Of a stretch of 53,803 nt of DNA, positions 32,025 to 40,789 are shown piece after piece. This stretch comes from Leptolyngbya sp. DLM2.Bin27. GTDB lineage: Bacteria > Cyanobacteriota > Cyanobacteriia > Phormidesmidales > Phormidesmidaceae. The position numbers and the translations under genes were made by a program. The stretch is taken from assembly GCA_007694115.1 (NCBI GenBank), contig RECJ01000191.1, forward strand, positions 1 to 53,803, in the 5' to 3' direction. Below the pieces are notes generated by a model, which saw only the letters and a program-made list of their open reading frames with translations, was not told the DNA's origin and searched no databases. Positions within the stretch are counted from its first letter, which is position 1; the number at the start of each line of letters is the position of its first letter.

Positions 32025-32708
32025 ATGAGTTTAGAGATTAAAGCCGTGCAGGCACCGTATGGCGACGCGATGTACCGCACGCCGCCCCCAGATCTGCCCT
32101 CCCTGCTGCTCAAGGAGCGGATTGTGTATCTGGGCTTGCCCCTATTCTCGGGGGATGACGTGAAACAGCAGGTGGGCATTGATGTCACCGAGCTGATTAT
32201 TGCTCAGCTGCTTTTCTTGCAGTTTGACGACCCCGACAAGCCCATCTTCTTCTACATCAACTCCACCGGCACCTCCTGGTATGACGGCAACATGATCGGC
32301 TACGACACCGAAGCCTTTGCCATCTGCGACACCATGAACTACATCAAGCCCCCCGTCCACACCATCTGCATTGGGCAGGCCATGGGGTCGGCAGCGGTGA
32401 TTTTGGCCGCAGGCACCAAGGGCTATCGGGCCAGCTTGCCCCATGCCCGCATTGTGCTCAACCAGCCCCGCAGCGGTGCCCAGGGGCAGGCCAGCGACAT
32501 CGAAATTCGGGCTAAGGAAGTGCTCGACAACAAGCGCTCGATGATGGATATTTTGTCCAAGAGTACTGGCAAAACCGCCGAGCAGCTGATGCGCGATTCT
32601 GACCGCATGTTCTACATGAAACCCGAAGAAGCCATGGAATACGGCATCATCGACCGGGTGCTGTCGAGCCGCAAAGAGTTGCCCATGCCTGCACCCATCG
32701 GGGTTTAG
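32025..32708 (+). CDS. clpR: ClpR, inactive ClpP-like protease subunit
   Basis: A 227-residue ClpP-family subunit without a catalytic triad. Aligned with the downstream ClpP, the nucleophile serine is Gly121 (IGQAMGSAAV) and the catalytic histidine is Asn146 (RIVLNQP). This is the hallmark of ClpR, which in cyanobacteria assembles with ClpP3 into the mixed-heptamer core of the essential Clp protease that works with ClpC. The N-terminal extension before LLLKERIVYLG is longer than in ClpP. It is followed 95 bases later by clpP3 on the same strand, the expected bicistronic arrangement. Confidence 0.93.
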   Translation: MSLEIKAVQAPYGDAMYRTPPPDLPSLLLKERIVYLGLPLFSGDDVKQQVGIDVTELIIAQLLFLQFDDPDKPIFFYINSTGTSWYDGNMIGYDTEAFAICDTMNYIKPPVHTICIGQAMGSAAVILAAGTKGYRASLPHARIVLNQPRSGAQGQASDIEIRAKEVLDNKRSMMDILSKSTGKTAEQLMRDSDRMFYMKPEEAMEYGIIDRVLSSRKELPMPAPIGV

Positions 32709-32803
32709 ACCCAGGTTGTCTTAGGTTTTCAGGGCGTTTGCCCCTCAAAGTCATCTTTAACTATTCCACCTCTGTTGTTTTGTTTTTAGGTTGAAAGAGC
32801 ACT

Positions 32804-33439
32804 ATGCCCATCGGCACTCCCAAGGTTCCCTATCGTTTGCCCGGCAGCCAGTACTCCCAGTGGGTTGACATCTACACCCGCCTGAATCAGGAGCGAATTA
32901 TCTTCTTGGGCCAAGAGGTGACTGATACCTTGGCTAACTCCATTGTGGCGGCCCTGCTTTACCTCGATTCTGACGACAACAGCAAGCCTATCTACCTATA
33001 CATCAACTCGCCTGGCGGGTCGGTGACGGCGGGCATGGCAATCTACGACACGATGCAGTACATCAAGTCTGATGTGGTCACCATCTGCCTAGGTCTGGCC
33101 GCCTCCATGGGGGCGTTTTTGCTGGCGGCGGGCAGCCACGGTAAGCGAGTTGCCCTGCCTCACTCGCGGATTATGATTCACCAGCCGATGGGGGGCACGG
33201 GGCGACAGCGCCTCCAGGCCAGCGACATTGCCATTGAGGCCAAAGAAATTCTGCGAGTTCGCCAAGAGCTCAACGAAATGATGGCCCGCCACACCGGACG
33301 CTCGATTGAACAGATTCAAAAAGACACCGACCGCGACTACTTTATGTCAGCCGAAGAAGCCGTAGCCTACGGTCTGATTGATCGAGTGATTGAAGAGCGC
33401 ACCCAAGAGTTGGTTACCTCTGCACCAGCAGCGGTGTAG
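32804..33439 (+). CDS. clpP: ClpP3, ATP-dependent Clp protease catalytic subunit
   Basis: A 211-residue serine peptidase. The catalytic triad is complete: Ser101 in [14 protein letters not shown], His126 in SRIMIHQP, and Asp178 in [13 protein letters not shown]. The hydrophobic-groove and head-domain sequences are standard. Its position after clpR identifies it as the ClpP3-type partner of the ClpP3/R core. The N-terminal [15 protein letters not shown] lacks a long propeptide. Together the two subunits degrade unfolded and regulatory proteins delivered by ClpC. Confidence 0.94.
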   Translation: MPIGTPKVPYRLPGSQYSQWVDIYTRLNQERIIFLGQEVTDTLANSIVAALLYLDSDDNSKPIYLYINSPGGSVTAGMAIYDTMQYIKSDVVTICLGLAASMGAFLLAAGSHGKRVALPHSRIMIHQPMGGTGRQRLQASDIAIEAKEILRVRQELNEMMARHTGRSIEQIQKDTDRDYFMSAEEAVAYGLIDRVIEERTQELVTSAPAAV

Positions 33440-33584
33440 TTAAACCCCGCCTAAGTTCATAAGTTGGGCTTTGTCTGGGGAAACCGACAAAGCTCAAGCT
33501 GAACTCGATATAGCTGCGCCATTTTGGCCTAAAGTTGGCAAGATAAGAGCAATCTACGTATCCCCTGCTCAAGAGTTGGCAACC

Positions 33585-34247
33585 ATGGCGCTGGCGCACT
33601 ACTACCGCTTACTAGGGCTAAGAACCGGGGCCAGCTTTGGCGATGTCAAGCTGGCCTATCGCAATTTGGCCCGGCTATATCACCCCGACGTCAACCCCGG
33701 CGATCAGCTGGCGAAGGAAAAGTTTATCCAGGTTACCCAGGCCTACCAGGCCCTAGTCGATGCCCTACCCGCTGCAGCGGTTACGGTGGCGCGAGCGGCT
33801 GATCCTAAAACCCAGCCCGTTGTCGTGCCCCACCCTAGTCCTGCCCAAGCGGCCCGACCTCAGCCAGTTTCGCCCCCCGTCGAGGAGATTGAACTGACCC
33901 TCAGCCCTACCCCGGGCGGGTCTGAAGCCGATCAAAAGCTGAAGGTCAATAGCTTTAAGCAGCTGCGAGGCTTTTTTCAAGAGCAGCGCTTTCCTCGGGC
34001 GGTGGCCCTGGTGGAAGGGCTGGTGCAGCGGTTTCCAGCAGACCCTGAAATTTGTCAGTGGCATGCGCTCACCTACTACCGCTGGGGCCATGACTTGCTA
34101 AATAACGGCAACCTCAACAAAGCCGAGGCCTGCTTAAAAAAAGCGTGGCGAGTTGACCCCTATAACAAGTCGCTGCGGCAGGCGCTGCAGCTCGATTTTC
34201 GGCGGCTAGAGCAGCTCAATCAGCCCCCGATGCCCCAGGCCCAGTGA
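33585..34247 (+). CDS. J-domain (DnaJ-like) protein
   Basis: A 220-residue protein. Residues 3-65 form a J domain (HYYRLLGLRTGASFGDVKLAYRNLARLYHPDVNPGD, read in parts) with an intact HPD motif, so it should stimulate a DnaK ATPase. A Pro/Ala linker at 75-120 joins it to a C-terminal helical region (residues 135-215; LVEGLVQRFPADPEICQWHALTYYRWG) that resembles a tetratricopeptide-type repeat. There is no zinc-finger or substrate-binding DnaJ domain, so this is a type III J protein with a specific client or location. The ATG at 33585 (MALAHYYRLLGL) is chosen over the long upstream frame. Confidence 0.9.
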   Translation: MALAHYYRLLGLRTGASFGDVKLAYRNLARLYHPDVNPGDQLAKEKFIQVTQAYQALVDALPAAAVTVARAADPKTQPVVVPHPSPAQAARPQPVSPPVEEIELTLSPTPGGSEADQKLKVNSFKQLRGFFQEQRFPRAVALVEGLVQRFPADPEICQWHALTYYRWGHDLLNNGNLNKAEACLKKAWRVDPYNKSLRQALQLDFRRLEQLNQPPMPQAQ

Positions 34248-34248
34248 G

Positions 34249-35316
34249 CTAGGCCACGATGGCCTCAAACCACTGCTCAAACCGAGCCGCGAGGGCGGCA
34301 AGGGAAAAGTCGGTTTCGGCCTGGAGTCGGCAGGCATGGCGATCGAGGTGGTCAATGGCTGCGATCGCACTCACTAGCCCCTGCACATCGTCGGGTGGCA
34401 CCAGCCAGCCGGTCTGACCCGGCTGCACAATTTCGGCGGGGCCACCCCGGGCATAGGCAATCACCGGCACGCCGCAGGCCAGGGCCTCGATGGCGACATT
34501 GCCAAAGGCCTCAACCCAACGCGGGGTCATGATCAGGGCACGGCACTGGCGCAGCACCTGCTGAAGCTCGGCGGTGGGCAAAAAGCCCACGTAGGCTTGG
34601 CTGGCCTGGGGAAAGCGATCGCAGAGTCGCTGCCAGTAGGCACCATCTTCTAGCTTACCCAGAATTTTGAGCGGCACCTGGGCGATTTCAGCCGCCTCTA
34701 GGGCGTCTTCTAGCCCCTTCTCAGGGGAGATCCGGCCCAGCCAGGCCAGGGCCTCGCCCGGGGCCGGGCAAAACTCGTACAGGTCTAGATCAATGGCGCT
34801 ACCCAAAATTTCAAAGCTGTCGGGCCAGCCAAAGGTTTCGGCCTGGGTGCGAGTGTAGGCTCCTAGACGGCGGTGAAACTGTTGGCCGACCTGCTGCACC
34901 ACGCCATCCATCGCGTCGCTGAGGGAGCCCATGGTGACAAAGTGGGCCACGGGGGTGCGAAAAAATGCTGTGAGGTAGAAGGGCAGCCAGTCGTAGGCAA
35001 AATTGACAATCACATCAAACCGCCGCTGGTGCTGCTGGGCGTAGTGCCACAAATTACCCAGCACGCTATCGCTGGGCAAAATTATCGGCGCGCTGCGCCC
35101 CTGGGTGTGGGCCGTGGGCTGAAGCTGTCCAGCAATTTCTACCACGGGGATCTCTCCAAGGCTCGAGCCGACAGGGGCCAGCACCGTGACCTCATGCCCC
35201 CTGGCCCTGAGCCCCTGGGAGAGATTGAGCAGAGTTAGTTCGACGCCGCCGCCGAGGCCAGATCCCAATGGCCCTACGGGAGTTGAGATGAAGAGCAGGC
35301 GGAGGGAGGAGGGCAT
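34249..35316 (-). CDS. Family 4 glycosyltransferase
   Basis: A 355-residue GT-B fold glycosyltransferase of family GT4. The N-terminal acceptor domain starts LLFISTPVGPLGSGLGGGVE, with the glycine loop typical of GT4 enzymes. The donor domain includes LAWLGRISPEKGLEDALEAA, YVGFLPTAELQQVLRQCRAL, and the C-terminal nucleotide-sugar motif WVEAFGNVAIEALACGVPVIAY with the conserved EAFG...E residues (read in parts). The acceptor cannot be predicted and no polysaccharide cluster surrounds it. It converges with the J-protein gene, with a single base between the stop codons. Confidence 0.9.
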   Translation of the reverse strand: MPSSLRLLFISTPVGPLGSGLGGGVELTLLNLSQGLRARGHEVTVLAPVGSSLGEIPVVEIAGQLQPTAHTQGRSAPIILPSDSVLGNLWHYAQQHQRRFDVIVNFAYDWLPFYLTAFFRTPVAHFVTMGSLSDAMDGVVQQVGQQFHRRLGAYTRTQAETFGWPDSFEILGSAIDLDLYEFCPAPGEALAWLGRISPEKGLEDALEAAEIAQVPLKILGKLEDGAYWQRLCDRFPQASQAYVGFLPTAELQQVLRQCRALIMTPRWVEAFGNVAIEALACGVPVIAYARGGPAEIVQPGQTGWLVPPDDVQGLVSAIAAIDHLDRHACRLQAETDFSLAALAARFEQWFEAIVA

Positions 35317-35319
35317 GGG

Positions 35320-35380
35320 GGAATGAGGAGTGGGTAAGTGAGTGGGTGGGTGAGTGGGCAGGTGGGTGAGTGGCGGGCGG
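35320..35380. repeat. GTGAGTGGGTGGGTGAG low-complexity repeat
   Basis: A tract of irregular GTGAGTGGGTGGG units lies just upstream of the glycosyltransferase ATG. Near-identical tracts occur at 13142-13175, 36553-36575, 43864-43895, 46806-46830, 46908-46945 and 49050-49108 (some as the complement), usually within a few bases of a gene end. Confidence 0.8.
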
Positions 35381-35460
35381 TGTTCAGAGTTGCTTGAGCA
35401 GACTGGATAAGACCAAAATTGATCATCGTAAGATCTAAACCTGAAGATCTAAACCTGAGG

Positions 35461-36480
35461 CTAGCTGGGGGGGAGGCGATGGCCCTCACTATCGGCGGCA
35501 GCGTCTAGGGTGGCCGCCTGGGTGGGATAGGTAGCAGCGGGGATGCGGTTGAGCTGGTTCAGTGCCCACTGGGCCGTTTCCTGGACGCCGGGATCGGGGT
35601 CTTGGCTAGCGTGGGCCAGCATGTGGCTGAGCTGCACCACCGTATCGTAAACCCGACTGAGGTCGCGAATGGCGTTTTTGCGCACCTCGGGGCTGGGGTC
35701 TTGGAGCCCCAGGGCCAGGGCGCGGTGCATGGGTTTGAGGCTGCGGCTGCTGATTTCGGCCAGGGCGGCGAGAATCAGGCTTTTTTCTTGGGAGTCGGCC
35801 TGGAGCAGGCCGTTGACTAGGGGCTGAATGGCGTCGGAGTTGCCCCGCTGACCCAGTTCCCAGATGGCGTGGCGACGGGCGGCACCATCGGCGCTGGTCA
35901 ACTCGTTGACCAAAGAATCGACGATATCGACCGGGGTAAGGCGGGTGGTGGCCTCTAGGGGCAGGTCGGCTGCCAGGGCGTCGCTGGGGGGCGAGGCGGT
36001 TAGGGTCGGCCTGCCTGCCGATGCCAGGCCAGGAGGCAGGGGCTCGGGGTCTGCGGGCACCGTGGCTCTGTTCGGGGGGCGCTGTTTACCTTGACCCCAC
36101 AGCCGCCAGCCGCCGAGGCTGGCGAGCAGGGCTAAGCTGCCCACCAGCCACCAACCGAGGCGACCACCGCCATCCACCGCAGCGGGCGGCCTGGGGGCAG
36201 CGTCTGGAGCGGCGTCTGGGGCGGTCACCTCTGGCTCGGGGGCCATATCTGCGATCGCAATTGCCGGAGTCAGGGGCGCTATATGAGTGGCCCTGGACTG
36301 AAGCAGCACTGGGTTGAGATCAGCAACGTAGGCTGGGGAACCAGGTGCCAGCCAGGCCACCGTGGCTGCGGCCCCCCAGGTTGGTGCGCCAATAGCTAGC
36401 AGACCTGCAGCCAGAGTCAGGCCCGCTCGCCCCAGTCCCACGTTTGCCCTCGGGTTTGATCTCTCAATTGGCGATGACAT
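35461..36480 (-). CDS. HEAT-repeat protein with N-terminal membrane anchor
   Basis: A protein of about 339 residues. A hydrophobic segment at 17-40 (AGLTLAAGLLAIGAPTWGAAATVAWL) may be a signal or anchor, and a second one at about 108-125 (GWWLVGSLALLASLGGW, followed by basic residues) is a probable membrane span. Proline/alanine-rich stretches flank it. The C-terminal 150 residues hold three to four HEAT repeats of the PBS lyase type (DGAARRHAIWELGQRGNSDAIQPLVNGL, read in parts). These repeats usually mediate protein-protein contacts; similarity to phycobilin lyases CpcE/F is generic. The repeats should face the cytoplasm if the second span is real. Confidence 0.8.
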   Translation of the reverse strand: MSSPIERSNPRANVGLGRAGLTLAAGLLAIGAPTWGAAATVAWLAPGSPAYVADLNPVLLQSRATHIAPLTPAIAIADMAPEPEVTAPDAAPDAAPRPPAAVDGGGRLGWWLVGSLALLASLGGWRLWGQGKQRPPNRATVPADPEPLPPGLASAGRPTLTASPPSDALAADLPLEATTRLTPVDIVDSLVNELTSADGAARRHAIWELGQRGNSDAIQPLVNGLLQADSQEKSLILAALAEISSRSLKPMHRALALGLQDPSPEVRKNAIRDLSRVYDTVVQLSHMLAHASQDPDPGVQETAQWALNQLNRIPAATYPTQAATLDAAADSEGHRLPPS

Positions 36481-36492
36481 GCTCGCTCCCAC

Positions 36493-36680
36493 CTATGTCC
36501 GTAGCGGACGGCACGGCTACCCAGTTAGATGTCCTCCTAAGTTAACCTACCCCACGACGGGTGGATGGGTAGATGGTGCATGGCAATCGCTCTTGCCCGC
36601 CTCATCCCCTGGGGCATCAGTCGACCGTAGGGGCAAACGGTGGTTTGCCCATTGCCGGGAAGTTCTTTTCGAGCCATGGC
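36493..36680. repeat. Intergenic repeats between HEAT and EamA genes
   Basis: This gap holds a GGTGGATGGGTAGATGG tract at about 36557-36575 and a palindrome GGGCAAAC-GGTG-GTTTGCCC at 36631-36650 preceded by GTAG, the second copy of the family seen at 28182-28205. No ORF is credible. Confidence 0.65.
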
Positions 36681-37682
36681 TTAATCTAACTTCGCTGGAG
36701 TCGCCGCCCCGGAACTGGCGCTCCACTGGCGCAGCTTTTGGGTGATGGCGTCGCGCTGGTTAATCAGATAAATGCTGACCAAGGTAAAGCTGACCCCTAC
36801 CCACTGCAAGGAACTCAGGGTTTCACCCAAAAATAGGTTGCCAAACAGCAGGGCAAACACGGGGGTTAGAAACGTCAGGGCGCTGAGGCTGGTGAGGTTG
36901 CCCTGGGCCGCCAAGAAGAAGAAAATACCGTAGGCCAGGGCGCTACCAAAGACCGTGGCATAGGCGATCGCACCCCAGTCTAGCCCAGTCAACCCCTGCC
37001 AGGGTTGCCCTTCCCCCAGGGCCGACAGCCCAAACAGCGGCAGCCCCCCCAGCACCATGTGCCAGCCCGTGGCCACGACCGGGTCAGCGTAGCGGCACAC
37101 ATAGCGAATCAAAATTGTGCCCGTCGCCATCGACAGGGCCGCCAGCAGCATCAACCATTCGCCCCCCTGAAGGAGGGTGTTGAGGGCGGTGCCCCCGGTC
37201 AGCCAGGCGGTGTCACCGTGGAGCAGTGACAAGATCCACTCATCGGGCAGACCCAGCAGGCTAATGCCTGCAATCCCCCACAGCAGGCCAATCCAGCCCA
37301 GGGCACCAATGTATTCGCCAAACAGACCCCGCGCCATCACCGCCACCGCCAGGGGCTGAGAGTCGATCATCACCGACCCCAGGCCAGCCCCAGTGCGCTG
37401 CAAGCCCGCCGCCAAAAAGCCCTGAAACAGGGCTCCATCCACCAGGGCAAAGAGCGCTATCCAAAGCCACCCTCGTCGACTGATGGCCTGGGGGCGGCGC
37501 AGCAGCAGCCCGGCCAGCAGCACTAGCAGCCCAGCGGGCACCAGCCGCACCCCAGCCATAAAAAACGGCTCCGTATGGGGCATGGCCCCCTTCATCGCCA
37601 CCATGGCTGTGCCCCAGAGAAAGAAGGGGGCAATCAGCACCAGCGGGCTGCGAGGGGCGGATTGGGGAGCAGCGGGATCCAT
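36681..37682 (-). CDS. EamA/DMT family transporter
   Basis: A 333-residue membrane protein with ten hydrophobic segments, two tandem EamA repeats of about 140 residues. PFFLWGTAMVAMKGAMPHTEP opens repeat one, and LTFLTPVFALLFGNLFLGETLS closes repeat two with the family's conserved PVFA.L.G...LGE motif (read in parts). DMT transporters export amino acids, metabolites or nucleotide sugars; the substrate is not predictable here. The C-terminus is cytoplasmic and basic/Ser-rich. The gene is divergent from sppA. Confidence 0.9.
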   Translation of the reverse strand: MDPAAPQSAPRSPLVLIAPFFLWGTAMVAMKGAMPHTEPFFMAGVRLVPAGLLVLLAGLLLRRPQAISRRGWLWIALFALVDGALFQGFLAAGLQRTGAGLGSVMIDSQPLAVAVMARGLFGEYIGALGWIGLLWGIAGISLLGLPDEWILSLLHGDTAWLTGGTALNTLLQGGEWLMLLAALSMATGTILIRYVCRYADPVVATGWHMVLGGLPLFGLSALGEGQPWQGLTGLDWGAIAYATVFGSALAYGIFFFLAAQGNLTSLSALTFLTPVFALLFGNLFLGETLSSLQWVGVSFTLVSIYLINQRDAITQKLRQWSASSGAATPAKLD

Positions 37683-38026
37683 AGACTAGAAGCGGGAGAT
37701 CAGAAACGGGACGAGAATTGAGCATCGACCCAGAGGGCACGACTAGAAGGCGGCTAGATCAACCTGCCAGCCGGATCAGCCGAAGGGCCAAGGAGCCAAT
37801 CAAAACTTGGTTGAAGAAATGTTAACGCAGTTCGGCGATCGGTGCCGTTCTGGCCCGAATCCAGCTCAAATCTCACTGGAACCCCTCAGGGTCTTTGAGC
37901 CCGCAGCTGACCTGCAGCGGCCCTCTGGCCCGATCAGGGTGGGAGTGGCCCCAGTTAGATTGGCTACAATGGAGAGCGGCCTTGGCATTGCTAGGGCCGT
38001 TTTCCATTTACGCATGTTTGCACCCT

Positions 38027-38884
38027 ATGGTCTGGCCGTTTTCTCTCTCCCCACGTAAGTCGATCGCCCGCATTGAAGTGACCGGCGTCATTGCTGCCGC
38101 CACCCGCAAGCGCCTGCTTGAGGCCCTCAAAGAGATTGAGGAAAAGCGATTTCCGGCCCTGCTGCTGCGGATTGATAGCCCTGGTGGCACCGTAGGCGAC
38201 TCCCAAGAAATCTACACCGCGCTCAAACGGCTGAAAGACAAGCTCAAAATTGTGGCTAGCTTCGGCAATATCTCCGCCTCTGGTGGGGTCTACATCGGCA
38301 TGGGGGCCAACTACATCATGGCCAACCCCGGCACCATCACCGGCAGCATTGGGGTGATTTTGCGGGGCAACAACCTAGAGCGGCTGCTTGACCGGGTGGG
38401 CGTTTCATTCAAAGTGATTAAATCTGGCCCCTACAAAGACATTCTTGCCTTTGATCGAGAGCTGACCGACTCCGAAAAGACAATTTTGCAAGAATTGATT
38501 GACGTCAGCTACGGTCAATTTGTCCAGACCGTAGCGGAAGCCCGCAACCTCAGCGAAGCGACCGTGCGCAGCTTCGCCGACGGGCGCATTTTTACCGGCG
38601 AACAGGCGGTACAGCTGGGGGTGGTAGATCGCCTGGGCAGCGAAGATGAAGCCCGCCGCTGGGCCGCTGACCTGGTGGGCCTTGACCCCGACAAGACCGA
38701 GTGCATCACCTTTGAAGAAAAGAAACCCCTAGTGCGCCGCCTGGTGCCCGGCAACAGCAATGCCAACCTCTACCCTGGTCTATCGGCTTCTGGCTTAGGG
38801 GTGCCTGCCCTCAACGCCACCCTAGAGTGGCTGGAGTTTGAGCGGACAACCAGTGGTCTGCCCCTGTGGCTGTATCGCCCCTAG
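38027..38884 (+). CDS. sppA: Signal peptide peptidase SppA-like S49 peptidase
   Basis: A 285-residue short-form S49 peptidase. The domain begins SIARIEVTGVIAAATRKRLL, the catalytic serine is in GNISASGGVYIGMGANYI, and the general-base lysine lies in KSGPYKDILAF, the Ser-Lys dyad of SppA (read in parts). PGTITGSIGVI is also conserved. It lacks the N-terminal half of long SppA and has no clear membrane anchor, which fits cyanobacterial SppA2/SohB-type enzymes. It may trim residual signal peptides or act on thylakoid light-harvesting proteins. The ATG at 38027 is preferred to earlier in-frame starts. Confidence 0.9.
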   Translation: MVWPFSLSPRKSIARIEVTGVIAAATRKRLLEALKEIEEKRFPALLLRIDSPGGTVGDSQEIYTALKRLKDKLKIVASFGNISASGGVYIGMGANYIMANPGTITGSIGVILRGNNLERLLDRVGVSFKVIKSGPYKDILAFDRELTDSEKTILQELIDVSYGQFVQTVAEARNLSEATVRSFADGRIFTGEQAVQLGVVDRLGSEDEARRWAADLVGLDPDKTECITFEEKKPLVRRLVPGNSNANLYPGLSASGLGVPALNATLEWLEFERTTSGLPLWLYRP

Positions 38885-38996
38885 GGACAGATACAAGCCT
38901 GGTAGGATTAAGCGGTAAAATGCAGTCTATTCTCTGCCTGGGTGGCCCTGCGGGTTGCTACCCAGGACAAGAGGCTTGACTTTTGGAGGTTTCAGC

Positions 38997-39374
38997 GTGG
39001 ACTGGCGAATGTGGGCAATTCGGGGAGCGGTGACGGTACCAGAAAATACCGAGGCGGCCATTGGTGAGGCGGTGACAGAGCTATTAGATGCCCTGGAGGA
39101 ATGTAACCAGCTTGACTCTAACTGCATTATTAGTGCCACGTTTTCTGTCACCCGCGACCTAGATGCGGTGTTTCCGGCGGCAATCGCCCGTCAGCGCCCT
39201 CACTGGGAGAACGTTGCGCTGCTCGACGTGCAACACATGCATGTTGAGGGCAGTCTGCCCTGCTGCATTCGGATACTAATGCATGTGCAGCTGCCCGCGC
39301 TCCACGGTGAGGTGCAGCATATTTATCTGCGCGGTGCCCGCAGTCTGCGGCCCGACTTGGTGGTTACAGGCTAA
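38997..39374 (+). CDS. aroH: Chorismate mutase, AroH type
   Basis: A 125-residue monofunctional chorismate mutase that converts chorismate to prephenate for phenylalanine and tyrosine synthesis. The AroH-fold features are MWAIRGAVTVPENT with active-site Arg at the strand end, LDALEECNQLDSNCIISATFSVTRDLDAVFPA (in parts: FSVTRDLDAVFPA), and LDVQHMHVEGSLPCCIRILMHV with the conserved Arg. It starts at a GTG at 38997 with the strong ribosome-binding site GGAGGT eight bases earlier. It is followed by a strong hairpin terminator. Confidence 0.94.
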   Translation: MDWRMWAIRGAVTVPENTEAAIGEAVTELLDALEECNQLDSNCIISATFSVTRDLDAVFPAAIARQRPHWENVALLDVQHMHVEGSLPCCIRILMHVQLPALHGEVQHIYLRGARSLRPDLVVTG

Positions 39375-39377
39375 ACC

Positions 39378-39420
39378 GTGAGCAGTTGGGTAGGTGATCG
39401 ACACCTACCCAACTGCTCAC
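39378..39420 (+). terminator. Perfect 19-bp hairpin after aroH
   Basis: A perfect 19-bp inverted repeat (39378-39396 and 39402-39420, beginning GTGAGCAGTTGGG) around the five-base loop ATCGA, four bases after the aroH stop codon. No long T-run follows on either strand, but the position fits a transcription stop or 3' stabiliser. Confidence 0.75.
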
Positions 39421-39557
39421 CCTAGGATCTGAATACCACATTCAAATCACCTCACCCCGATTTCCGCCAGGCCAAGCAGTAGGGGTGTTGGCGTGCCAAG
39501 CCAGAGGCTCTAGGGCATTCGCCCGATTGAATCGGGGTAAATAAGCAGGATTTAGGA

Positions 39558-40445
39558 TCAGTGTTTCTTCAGCCGGATGCCGAGGAAGAGATCGTAGAGA
39601 AATCCGAAGAAGTCTTTCATCTTCAGTAGCCCTAGGGACTGGGGCGATCCCTTTTCGTCAAGCAGGGGGCGCATTACCTCGTAGGTGGGCTGGTACTTGT
39701 ACCAGGGCACCGAGGGCCACAGGTGGTGCACTAGGTGGTAATTTTGCCCCATGATCAGCAGGTTGAGAATAGGGCTGGGGTACACCCGCGCATTCTTCCA
39801 GCGATCGCGGTCTTTAAAGGGGCGGTGGGGGAGATAGTCAAAGAAGAGACCAAGGGCGATGCCTACCACTAGGGCCGGGGAAAACCAGTAGTCAAAGATG
39901 TAGCCCAAAAAATCGAATCGCCAGGCCGCCAGCACCAGCAACCCCACGGCGAGGCGGCCTAAAAACCACTCCAGCAGTTCGTAGTTGCGCCACAGGCGAC
40001 GCTTAAAAAAGTAGATCTCGTGGTAAAAGAAGCGGGCCGCAATCAGCCACAGGGGGCCGCCAGTGGAGACGAAGTGGTCGGGATCATTTTCGGGATCGTT
40101 GACGTGGGCGTGATGCTGCAAGTGCACCCGCGTAAACACTGGAAATGAAAAGCCCAGGATCAATGCACTGCCGTGACCCAGCAGGGCATTGACCACTCGA
40201 TTGCGGTGGGCCGAGTTGTGGCTGGCATCGTGAATCACCGTACCCGACAGGTGTAGGGACAGCACATTCATCAAAAATACACACCAGCCGGCCCAGTGCC
40301 AGCAAAAGTAACCCACTGTGGACAGACAGATCAGTCCGACAGAGGTCATGAACATGAGAAAATTCAGGCTTAACCCGCCCTCAGTTTTAAGTAACTCAAG
40401 GGGAACCGTTTTACGTATCGTCAGGGCTTCAGTTGCCACCGACAT
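39558..40445 (-). CDS. crtR: Beta-carotene hydroxylase CrtR
   Basis: A 295-residue membrane di-iron hydroxylase of the fatty-acid-desaturase-like CrtR family, which adds 3-hydroxyl groups to beta-ionone rings to make zeaxanthin. The histidine boxes are intact: HDASHNSAH at 72-80, HLQHHAH at 108-114 and NYHLVHH at 235-241. Hydrophobic segments at about 28-66, 92-104, 165-180 and 188-203 provide the membrane part. The LWPSVPWYKYQPTYE tail is typical of cyanobacterial CrtR. Other desaturases are less likely. It is divergent from pyruvate kinase. Confidence 0.9.
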   Translation of the reverse strand: MSVATEALTIRKTVPLELLKTEGGLSLNFLMFMTSVGLICLSTVGYFCWHWAGWCVFLMNVLSLHLSGTVIHDASHNSAHRNRVVNALLGHGSALILGFSFPVFTRVHLQHHAHVNDPENDPDHFVSTGGPLWLIAARFFYHEIYFFKRRLWRNYELLEWFLGRLAVGLLVLAAWRFDFLGYIFDYWFSPALVVGIALGLFFDYLPHRPFKDRDRWKNARVYPSPILNLLIMGQNYHLVHHLWPSVPWYKYQPTYEVMRPLLDEKGSPQSLGLLKMKDFFGFLYDLFLGIRLKKH

Positions 40446-40789
40446 GATGCATCGCTCCTACACCAGTGCCTTCGGTAGTATAAGCTACGACGCATCAAGA
40501 ATAAAGTTTTGTGACATGGCCTAAGGATTTGGGCTCCACCGCCACGGTTGAAACCACGGTTGAAACCACGCCCGATTGAAGGCGTTAAAACCAGACGCTG
40601 CACCCCAGACTGGAACGCCCGCGCTGCGCCACAGATCTACGCCACAACGTTGAAATTCTGTCTGGTTTTGGGGTGGAGCGTAAAGCCTATGGGCATTTGT
40701 GCTACTATCCCTGTGCTTTATAGCTATCGGCCTACGGACTGAATTGAGGTTCGACTCTGGTAGCGCTTACTCCCCTGTAGAGGTCGTTT
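40446..40789. other. Divergent intergenic region between crtR and pyk
   Basis: About 340 bases without a credible gene. It contains two and a half copies of a 12-base unit CCACGGTTGAAA at roughly 40540-40568, then unrelated sequence leading to the candidate pyk promoter. Reading frames here are short and not conserved-looking. Confidence 0.6.
40700..40708 (+). promoter_or_regulatory. Candidate extended -10 promoter of pyk
   Basis: TGCTACTAT is an extended -10 element (TGn followed by TACTAT), about 80 bases upstream of the pyk ATG. No strong -35 hexamer lies 17 bases upstream, as is common for extended -10 promoters. Confidence 0.35.

Noticed and set aside
40538-40600. Tandem CCACGGTTGAAA units resembling the end of a CRISPR repeat
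   Set aside because: The units are 12 bases and adjacent with no spacers, and no cas genes are present; this is a simple tandem duplication.
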